11,731 nt of DNA, taken from contig JAXDIL010000063.1 of the NCBI GenBank assembly GCA_034664005.1, positions 1 through 11,731 on the forward strand. The letters run 5' to 3'. Positions within the stretch are counted from its first letter, which is position 1, and every line of letters begins with the position of its first letter. Shown here in pieces: positions 6,461-11,731 of the stretch. The notes under the pieces are model-generated. The model was not told the origin of the DNA. It did no database searches and saw nothing but the letters and a program-made list of their open reading frames with translations. The position numbers and the translations under genes were made by a program. The stretch is from JACVRW01 sp034664005 (GTDB lineage Bacteria > Actinomycetota > Thermoleophilia > Solirubrobacterales > Thermoleophilaceae).

Positions 6461-7786
6461 CTAGCCGGACGCGACCGACCAGAGCCGCCACGAGCCGGGC
6501 ACGCCCTTGAGGTCGTGCTCGCCGCGGTCCTCGAAGCGCACGCCGGAGCCCGCGACGAGGTCCTTCACCGTCTGCGAGACGAGCACCTCGCCGGACCCGG
6601 CGGTGGCGCCCACGCGCGCGCCGATGTTCACCGCGATCCCGCTGATGTCCCCGTCCACCACCTCCACCTCACCTGTGTGCAGGCCCGCGCGCACCTCGAG
6701 CCCGACGGCCCGCACGCCGTCCCTCACGTCGGTCGCGCAGCGAATCGCCCGGCCCGGGCCGTCGAAGGTCGCGAGGAACCCGTCGCCCAGCGTCTTCACC
6801 TCCCGCCCGCGATGGCGCTGCAGGTGCGTCCGGACGACCCGGTCATGCTCCTCCAGTAGGTCACGCCAGCGGCGGTCGCCCAGCTCGGACGCGCGTGTGG
6901 TCGAGTCGACGACGTCGGTGAACATCACCGTCGCCAGAACCCGGTCCGGTTCGTAGGTCGCCGTCGTGCCCGTCAGGAACGACTCGACCTCGTCGAGGAT
7001 GTCGTCGCCGTCGATCCACCAGAGGTGGTCGGCGCGCGGGAGCTCCACGTACCGGGCGCCCGGGATGTGCTCCCCGAGGTAGCGACCGTGCTCGACGGGG
7101 ATGATGCGGTCCTCGGAGCGGTGGAGCACGAGCGTAGGCACGTGGATCGCCGGGAGCGTCCGGCGGATGTCGGTGTCCTGGACCATCTTCAGCCACGCGA
7201 CGGCCGTCGCCGGCGTGCCGCCGAACACCATCATGCGGTTCCAGTGCTCCTGCGCCGCCCGGTCATCCGCGACGCTCGGGGCCCAGAGTTGCAAGAGCCA
7301 GGCGTTGTCGCCCCAGGACTCCCCCACGCGCCGGTTGAACTCCTCAGTGACCTCGCGCGGAGCGCCCGGCGCGTAGTCGGCGTCTTCGGTCAGCCGCGCG
7401 AAGCCGCCCATCAGGATCAGCGAGGTGACACGGTCCGGGTGGCTCGCGGCGAACACGGCGCTCAGGGAGGCGCCCTCGGAGAGCCCGAATGCCACCGCGC
7501 GCTCGCTGCCGGCGGCGTCGAGCACGACGCGCATGTCGTCCATGCGCTCCTCGATGGTTGGGAGACGGTCGGGAGGCAGGCGCTCCGAGAGCCCGGTGCC
7601 GCGCTTGTCCCACATGATCACTCGCCCGAGCGTCCCAAGCCGCTGCAGCCAGCGCGCGTACGCCGGGTACTCCCACGCGCTCTGGAACGACGGCACCCAG
7701 CCGAGCGTCACGAGGATGTCGCGGTCGCCCTCGCCGAAGACGTCATACGCGAGGCTCGTGTCGCCGTTTCTTGCGTACCGGGGCAC
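6461..7786 (-). CDS. Alpha/beta-hydrolase fused to class III adenylate/guanylate cyclase
   Basis: A 441-residue fusion with the same domain order as Mycobacterium tuberculosis Rv1900c. Residues about 1-275 form an alpha/beta-hydrolase with a full putative triad: S103 in GLSEGA, D226 in SEDRIIP and H254 in RADHLWW. Residues about 283-441 form a class III cyclase: first metal Asp in FTDVVDST (D291, after F289-T290), second in LGDGFLATF (D335), K331 just before it, and N387 and R391 in VNIGARV matching transition-state residues. No membrane segment is visible, so it is probably soluble. The chosen GTG (7786) begins VPRYARNGD, the usual opening of this family, and lies 8 bp after the stop of the upstream secreted-protein gene. 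The frame stays open further upstream, but that part lies within the neighbouring gene. It likely makes cAMP; the hydrolase ligand is unknown. Confidence 0.94.
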   Translation of the reverse strand: MPRYARNGDTSLAYDVFGEGDRDILVTLGWVPSFQSAWEYPAYARWLQRLGTLGRVIMWDKRGTGLSERLPPDRLPTIEERMDDMRVVLDAAGSERAVAFGLSEGASLSAVFAASHPDRVTSLILMGGFARLTEDADYAPGAPREVTEEFNRRVGESWGDNAWLLQLWAPSVADDRAAQEHWNRMMVFGGTPATAVAWLKMVQDTDIRRTLPAIHVPTLVLHRSEDRIIPVEHGRYLGEHIPGARYVELPRADHLWWIDGDDILDEVESFLTGTTATYEPDRVLATVMFTDVVDSTTRASELGDRRWRDLLEEHDRVVRTHLQRHRGREVKTLGDGFLATFDGPGRAIRCATDVRDGVRAVGLEVRAGLHTGEVEVVDGDISGIAVNIGARVGATAGSGEVLVSQTVKDLVAGSGVRFEDRGEHDLKGVPGSWRLWSVASG

Positions 7787-7794
7787 GAGCCGGG

Positions 7795-8682
7795 TCAGCC
7801 GAGGTAGCCGGTGCGGCGCAGGTAGCGCTTCAGGGCGCGCAGGTACTCGCGACCAAGCGGGGAGACGTCGAAGGGCGTCCTGCGGTCGAGCTCGCCGCGC
7901 CGGAGCGCGGCGCGCACGATCCGGTAGCCGGCGCCGCAGCGGTCCAGCAGGCACAGGTCGGCGACCAGCGGCGTGAGCGCGCCCTTCACGAACGCGGCCT
8001 CGTCGAAGCGGCGGGCGCGGGCGTAGAGTCGCCGCATCCGGCGCGCGTGCGTGCGGATCTTCGCGGGGTACTCGCGCGTGACGACCTCGAAGCGCCGCAG
8101 CGCGTAGTGCCAGATCCGGATCGGCCGCGCTCCGCACGCGCCGCAGGTGAACAGGCCGCGGAAGCGGAAGTCGTCGCCCACCAGCTCGACGACGCCGTCG
8201 CCGCCGAGGTCTCGAGCCACGTACCCGCCGCCCGTGTCGAGCTTCGCGCGCCGGTAGACGTTCGCTGCCGCGTCGTAGCCGTATGCGAGCACCAGCACGC
8301 AGCAGCTCGCCCCGCCGGTGAAGAGACCGACGACCGCCTCGGGCTCGCCGTCGCCGTTCAGGTCGCGAAGGCCGACGTGCTTGCGCGTGAGCGCGGACTC
8401 GGTCGGGGTGCAGAACTGGTCGCACGGGTCGCCGACGCCCTCGTCGTAGAGCACCTGGCCGGCGCGCGTGACCTTCACGCGGAAGTCGCGGAACTCCTCG
8501 AACTCGAAGCCGGCCTTGCCTCGTTCCCGCTTGAGATAGGACAGCTCGGCGGTCACCGTCCCGCTCGTCGCGGTCTCCACGGTGCGCGCCTGCGCCGAGG
8601 CAGCGGCGGGCACGACGAACGCGGCCGCGAGCGCCGCGCTAGCTAGCCAGCCGAACGTCCTCAGGCGTGGTGGCCTTGACAC
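7795..8682 (-). CDS. Secreted protein with two FG-GAP/VCBS-like Asp loops
   Basis: A 295-residue exported protein of unknown function. A signal peptide is clear: basic n-region VSRPPRLRTFG, hydrophobic WLASAALAAAFVVPAA, and a likely cleavage after ASA (about 28-30). The middle holds two Asp-rich loops typical of FG-GAP/VCBS beta-propeller repeats, DLNGDGEPEAVV (107-118) and DLGGDGVVELVG (158-169). Only two copies are too few for a full propeller. Cysteines cluster in pairs (C87/C91, C127/C128, C180/C183, C244/C249) and could form disulfides outside the cell. The C-terminal third is strongly basic and helical. The GTG at 8682 is chosen because a GGAG lies 6 nt upstream and the signal peptide follows at once; a longer open frame from 8763 would bury the signal. 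It overlaps the 3' end of the ATPase gene by 44 bp. Confidence 0.82.
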   Translation of the reverse strand: MSRPPRLRTFGWLASAALAAAFVVPAAASAQARTVETATSGTVTAELSYLKRERGKAGFEFEEFRDFRVKVTRAGQVLYDEGVGDPCDQFCTPTESALTRKHVGLRDLNGDGEPEAVVGLFTGGASCCVLVLAYGYDAAANVYRRAKLDTGGGYVARDLGGDGVVELVGDDFRFRGLFTCGACGARPIRIWHYALRRFEVVTREYPAKIRTHARRMRRLYARARRFDEAAFVKGALTPLVADLCLLDRCGAGYRIVRAALRRGELDRRTPFDVSPLGREYLRALKRYLRRTGYLG

Positions 8683-9355
8683 GGTGGTCTCCGTCGAGGA
8701 ACGGCATCGGCTCGCACATCTCGAGGATACGGGAGCAGGTCCGCTCGCCGATGTGCTCGCCAAGCGCCTCGGGGTTCACCACGTCGGCCGTCACGAGCAT
8801 GGGCCGCCTGTCCTCGTAGCGCCTGTTGACGACCGCGTAGAGCTGCTCGAGGCGCCACTCGTTCTGCTTTGCCACCGCGAGGTCCTCGAGCACGAGGAAG
8901 TCCACGCTGCCGAGCAGGTTGAGCAGTCCGAGGTAGGTGTCCTGCGCGCGATCCTCGTAGGTGGCGCTGATCCGGGCGAGCAGCTCGGGGCCCGAGAAGA
9001 TCGCCAGCGAGCGGCGCTCGCGCAGCACCTCCTTCGCGACGCACATCGCAAGGCTCGTCTTGCCGCTACCGATCTCACCGAAGAAGTAGAGCCCGCGGCC
9101 GGTCTCGAGATTGTCGTCGAGCTTCCGGCAGTACTTGCGCACCTCGCGGACGATGCGCTGGTCGAGATTCGTGATCGGCCAGCGCTCGAAGTCGACGTCG
9201 AGGTAGCGCCTGGGTATCGAGGTGGCCAGCCGGGCGGCCTGCGCCGCCGCGACGCGCTCGCGGCGGCAGCCGCACTCGCGTGCACCGTTCGTCTCCTCCA
9301 CCTCGATCCAGCCGCTGCCGTCGCACTCGCCGTAGCGGCACGGCTCGGTGCGCAT
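8639..9355 (-). CDS. DnaC/IstB-like AAA+ ATPase with N-terminal Cys4 motif
   Basis: A 238-residue ATPase of the DnaC/DnaI/IstB group, whose members load replicative helicase or assist IS21-type transposases. The N-terminus has a probable zinc site, C6-x4-C11-x16-C28-x-C30. The AAA+ core shows Walker A GEIGSGKTS (93-101, K99), Walker B LVLED (154-158; E157-D158 in place of the usual DD), a sensor-1-like VTAD (188-191) and a GERTCSRI block with a candidate arginine finger (R205 or R209). The ATG at 9355 gives normal family length and places the Cys motif at the N-terminus. ATG 9394 (preceded by AGGTGG) and GTG 9412 are possible longer starts. No IstA transposase, dnaB or phage gene is nearby. 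Its 3' end overlaps the secreted-protein gene. ATPase family is secure; helicase loading is inference. Confidence 0.87.
   Translation of the reverse strand: MRTEPCRYGECDGSGWIEVEETNGARECGCRRERVAAAQAARLATSIPRRYLDVDFERWPITNLDQRIVREVRKYCRKLDDNLETGRGLYFFGEIGSGKTSLAMCVAKEVLRERRSLAIFSGPELLARISATYEDRAQDTYLGLLNLLGSVDFLVLEDLAVAKQNEWRLEQLYAVVNRRYEDRRPMLVTADVVNPEALGEHIGERTCSRILEMCEPMPFLDGDHRVKATTPEDVRLAS
8689..8692 (-). promoter_or_regulatory. Ribosome binding site GGAG deciding the secreted-protein start
   Basis: On the minus strand GGAG is followed by six bases (ACCACC) and then the GTG start at 8682-8680. It lies inside the coding sequence of the upstream DnaC-like ATPase. It is one of the few well-spaced Shine-Dalgarno sites in the window and supports the shorter frame over the upstream ATG at 8763. 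Confidence 0.65.
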
Positions 9356-9402
9356 GCTGCGCTGGCGAAGATGTGGCGCGCCCCGTGAAAGCATCCACCT
9401 GC

Positions 9403-9408
9403 AATAAA
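9403..9408 (-). promoter_or_regulatory. Possible -10 element upstream of the DnaC-like gene
   Basis: TTTATT on the minus strand is the only AT-rich hexamer in the GC-rich divergent region 9356-9486. It would place transcription start close to ATG 9394, giving either a leaderless message from that codon or a leader of about 40 nt for ATG 9355. Either way it argues against the GTG at 9412. I see no convincing -35 and no clear promoter for the rightward gene at 9487. Confidence 0.25.
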
Positions 9409-9486
9409 GCACGCCGCTCGGCTGGCCCGGGCGCCCGCTCGGCGTTCTTCCCCCTTCTTGCGGGGTTTCGTCCCGAACCGCTTCCC

Positions 9487-10032
9487 ATGCCCCTCGACGA
9501 GTTCCTCCCCCAGTTCGACCACAACGAGGTGCACTCCACCCGCGTGGCCGCCTCGCCCGAGCGCACGCTGGCGGCGGCGCGCTCGCTCAGCTCCCGCGAG
9601 GTGCCGCTGGCGCGTGGCCTGATGGCACTCCGCACGCTCCCCGCGCGTGTCCGGGGGGAGCGCCGCAGGACCGATCGGCCGATGATCGACTCGATGCTCC
9701 GGGGCGGCTTCGTCGTGCTGGCCGAGCGCCCGGAAGAGCTCGTGTTGGGCGTGGTGGGCCGCTTCTGGCAGCCGCGCGCCTCGGTCCTCCGAATCGAGGC
9801 GGCGGAGTTCGCGGCGTTCGACGAGCCCGGCTGGGCCAAGTCCGCGATCAACTTCGAGGTCCGGCCCGCACCCGGCGGCGGGACGCTGCTGGCGACCGAG
9901 ACCCGCATCCAGACCACCGACGCGGCGTCGCGGCGCAGCTTTGGGCGCTATTGGCGGCTCGTGGGACCGTGGAGCGCCCTGATCCGGCGCGCCTGGCTGC
10001 GGGCGATCCGGCTCCGCGCCGAGCGCGCCTAG
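9487..10032 (+). CDS. Putative SRPBCC (START-like) ligand-binding protein
   Basis: A 181-residue protein with the layout of the SRPBCC helix-grip fold, small proteins that bind lipid-like or aromatic ligands in a deep cavity. The sequence shows an opening strand and helix (EVHSTRVAASPERTLAAARSL, about 14-34), paired strands FVVLAERPEELVLGVVGRFW (75-94) and AKSAINFEVRPAPGGGTLLATETRI (117-141), and a long closing helix rich in Arg (about 148-181). No signal peptide or membrane segment is evident. The ATG at 9487 is the only reasonable start and has no clear ribosome site. It is the only rightward gene in this part of the window. Its TAG stop sits in a CTAG that is also the stop of the convergent class V aminotransferase gene. 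The fold assignment rests on pattern alone, and the ligand is unknown. Confidence 0.72.
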   Translation: MPLDEFLPQFDHNEVHSTRVAASPERTLAAARSLSSREVPLARGLMALRTLPARVRGERRRTDRPMIDSMLRGGFVVLAERPEELVLGVVGRFWQPRASVLRIEAAEFAAFDEPGWAKSAINFEVRPAPGGGTLLATETRIQTTDAASRRSFGRYWRLVGPWSALIRRAWLRAIRLRAERA

Positions 10033-11216
10033 CCGCCCGCCAGGTCGCCGAGAGCCTCCAGCAGCCGGTCCACCTCGTCCTCGGTCGTGTAGTGGAGGAA
10101 GCCCGCCCGCACGGCGCCGCCGCTCTCGTCGATCCCGAGGGCGCGCATCGGCTCGAGCGCGTAGTAGTTGCCGTCCCAGACGTAGAGGTCCTGCTCGCCC
10201 AGGAGCTCGGCCAGCTCGCGGGGCCCGCGGCCGTCCACGTTGAAGCAGAACGTCGGCGTACGGCCCTCGGGGGTCCGGATGCCGTAGAGCGTGACCCCGT
10301 CCGGTAGCCCGCTGAGGAAGCGCGCCGCCAGGCGCGTCTCGTGCTCCTCGATCAGCCGGAACGCCGAGTCCAGCTCGCCGCCGCCCAGCTCGCGCAGGTA
10401 GTCGATCGCGGCCGTGGCCCCCGCGATCGCCTCATGCGACTGGGTGCCCGTCTCGAACCGGTGGCCGGGCGGATCCTGCTCGGCCGGGCGCACGCGGTCG
10501 GCCGGCAGCGACTCGGCGAGGTCCGGCCTGATGGCCGCGATGCCGAGGTGCGGGCCGAAGAACTTGTACGGCGAGCAGAGCAGCACGTCGAGCCCGGTGG
10601 CCCGAGCTCGCAGCCGGCGGTGCGGAGCGAGGTGCACCGCATCGGCCCACGCGAGCGCGCCGACCCGGTGCGCCGCCGCCGCGATCCGCTCGGCGTCCGG
10701 GATCGAGCCGACGGCGTTCGAGGCGAGCGTGAAGGCCACCACGCGCGTGCGCTCGCCGAGCAGCTCCTCGAGCGCGTCCAGGTCGAGCGTCACGTCCTCG
10801 GCCCGGAGCGGAGCGGTCCGCACGACCAGCCCGTGGTCCTCGGCGACGACCAGCCAAGGCGACACGTTGGCGTCGTGGTCGAGCGCCGTCACGACGATCT
10901 CGTCGCCCGGCTCGAGCGTCCGCGCCACCGCGTGCGCGAGCTGGAAGTTCAGCGTCGTCATGTTCGCGCCGAACGCGATCCCCTCCGGCTCGGCACCGGT
11001 GAAGTCGGCGGCCGCCGCCCGGCCGCGCTCCATGACCTCGTCCGACTCCCGCGACGTACGGAACGCTCCGCCAAGGTTCGCGTTCGAGTCGCGCAGGTAG
11101 CCGCTCATCGCGTCCATCACGGGCTGCGGAACCTGCGACCCGCCCGGGCCGTCGAAGTACGCAGCCCGCCCGGAAAGCGCCGGAAAGCGGGCGCGCAGCG
11201 CCTCGACGTCGATCAA
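10029..11216 (-). CDS. Class V aminotransferase, cysteine-desulfurase-like, no catalytic Cys
   Basis: A 395-residue PLP enzyme of fold type I, class V, resembling the cysteine desulfurase-like group that includes the VC1184 family. Characteristic blocks are YFDGPGGSQVP (20-30), GANMTTLNFQLAHA (83-96), DHDANVSPW (113-121), the cofactor-contacting ADAVHLAPH (191-199) and the PLP lysine K218 in SPYKFFGPH. The only cysteines are C214 and C324. The C-terminal segment that holds the persulfide cysteine in SufS-type enzymes here reads AVRAGFLHYTTEDEVDRLL, without Cys, so classical sulfur transfer is doubtful. The start is TTG at 11216, overlapping the aconitase TGA stop (TTGA); it gives IDVEALRARFPAL, the normal opening of the family, whereas a longer frame from 11276 lies inside aconitase. 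Translational coupling to aconitase is likely. The reaction catalysed is unknown. Confidence 0.9.
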   Translation of the reverse strand: MIDVEALRARFPALSGRAAYFDGPGGSQVPQPVMDAMSGYLRDSNANLGGAFRTSRESDEVMERGRAAAADFTGAEPEGIAFGANMTTLNFQLAHAVARTLEPGDEIVVTALDHDANVSPWLVVAEDHGLVVRTAPLRAEDVTLDLDALEELLGERTRVVAFTLASNAVGSIPDAERIAAAAHRVGALAWADAVHLAPHRRLRARATGLDVLLCSPYKFFGPHLGIAAIRPDLAESLPADRVRPAEQDPPGHRFETGTQSHEAIAGATAAIDYLRELGGGELDSAFRLIEEHETRLAARFLSGLPDGVTLYGIRTPEGRTPTFCFNVDGRGPRELAELLGEQDLYVWDGNYYALEPMRALGIDESGGAVRAGFLHYTTEDEVDRLLEALGDLAGG

Positions 11217-11731
11217 CTGTCGCGCAGGTCGCGCAGCACGAAGTGCAGGATGCCGTCGTGGCGGTAGTACTGCCACTCGTTCGGCGTGTCGATGCGCACC
11301 CGCGCCTCGAACTCCTTGCCGTTCGACGCCGTCACCTTGAGCGTCTTCGCGCCCTCCTCGAGCGGCTCCAGATCGAAGCTCTCCTCGCCCGTCAGGCCAA
11401 GCGACTCGGCCGACGCGCCGTCCGGGAACTGGAGCGGCAGGATCCCCATGCCGACCAGGTTCGAGCGGTGGATCCGCTCATACGACTCGGCCAGCACGAA
11501 GCGCACGCCGAGTAGCCGCGGGCCCTTGGCGGCCCAGTCGCGCGACGAGCCCGAGCCGTACTCCTTGCCCGCGATGACGCACAGCGGCGTGCCCTCCTCG
11601 TGGTACTCGAGCGCGGCCTCGTAGATCGTCTTCACCTCGCCGTCCTTCTTGGTGAAGCCGCCCTCCGTGTCCGGCGCGAGCAGGTTGCGCAGCCGGATGT
11701 TGGCGAACGTCCCGCGCACCATCACCTCGTG
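11213..11731 (-). CDS. acnA: Aconitate hydratase, C-terminal part (runs off window)
   Basis: The last 172 residues of an aconitase A-type enzyme, which interconverts citrate and isocitrate in the TCA cycle using a [4Fe-4S] cluster. The frame is open to the window edge, where HEVMVRGTFANIRLRN begins the swivel domain. The substrate-binding loop GKEYGSGSSRDWAAKG is intact, followed by ESYERIHRSNLVGMGILPLQF and the usual C-terminal strands. The cluster-binding cysteines belong to the missing N-terminal part, as full proteins are about 900 residues. The stop TGA overlaps the TTG start of the downstream class V aminotransferase by four bases. The valine codon at 11725 is internal and not a start. 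Confidence 0.96.
   Translation of the reverse strand, partial: HEVMVRGTFANIRLRNLLAPDTEGGFTKKDGEVKTIYEAALEYHEEGTPLCVIAGKEYGSGSSRDWAAKGPRLLGVRFVLAESYERIHRSNLVGMGILPLQFPDGASAESLGLTGEESFDLEPLEEGAKTLKVTASNGKEFEARVRIDTPNEWQYYRHDGILHFVLRDLRDS

Noticed and set aside
6451..6468. Possible hairpin CCGGC/GCCGG between the convergent thiamine-binding and cyclase genes
   Set aside because: Only five base pairs with an 8-base loop and no T run; expected by chance in DNA this GC-rich.
7787..8425. Upstream open extension of the hydrolase-cyclase frame (would give 654 residues)
   Set aside because: The added part is Arg/Pro/Ala-rich, lies over the secreted-protein gene in another frame, and resembles no domain. 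The family's normal opening follows GTG 7786.
8639..9412. ATPase as the istB part of an IS21 element
   Set aside because: No istA-like transposase, no terminal inverted repeats and no target duplication are visible within the window.
9460..9476. CCCC/GGGG hairpin before the SRPBCC-like gene as a riboswitch or attenuator
   Set aside because: The stem is only 4-5 bp, with no alternative pairing or conserved element recognised.

Overview
The window is a dense, very GC-rich stretch (about 70% G+C by eye) with GTG and TTG starts, 1-44 bp gene overlaps and almost no non-coding DNA. This, a free-standing MTH1187-type thiamine-binding protein, and a hydrolase-cyclase fusion of the mycobacterial type point to an actinobacterial chromosome, plausibly a deep-branching class such as Thermoleophilia. 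That placement is inference from style and gene content, not a search. I see no tRNA, rRNA, CRISPR array, insertion sequence or phage structural gene. No gap without a gene exceeds 300 bases; the largest are 969-1072 and 9356-9486.

Left part (1-2648): the 3' part of a thiolase (+) ends at 968 and faces a leftward pair across a perfect 14-bp hairpin (1018-1048). The pair is a soluble Ser/Thr protein kinase with altered catalytic motifs (1746-2648) and, 37 bp downstream, a membrane-anchored or secreted Asp/Ser/Asn-rich protein carrying four calcium-loop-like repeats (1073-1708).

Centre (2668-6450): a tightly packed rightward operon of acyl-CoA dehydrogenase, enoyl-CoA hydratase, a two-module 3-hydroxyacyl-CoA dehydrogenase and a small MTH1187/DUF77 thiamine-binding protein. 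With the nearby thiolase, all four steps of a beta-oxidation-like spiral are encoded within 6.5 kb. The operon starts only 19 bp from the divergent kinase gene.

Right-centre (6461-9355): three leftward genes in transcription order: a DnaC/IstB-like AAA+ ATPase with an N-terminal Cys4 motif, a secreted Cys-containing protein with two FG-GAP/VCBS-like Asp loops whose start overlaps the ATPase gene, and an alpha/beta-hydrolase fused to a class III nucleotide cyclase (the Rv1900c arrangement).

Right end (9487-11731): a lone rightward SRPBCC-like protein converges on a leftward pair, the C-terminal part of aconitase followed by a class V aminotransferase of the cysteine-desulfurase-like kind that lacks the C-terminal catalytic cysteine. 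The convergent genes share one CTAG as both stop codons.

The most unusual points are the kinase/repeat-protein pair, the DnaC-like ATPase coupled to a secreted protein, and the aconitase/desulfurase-like coupling. None can be called a new system from sequence alone.
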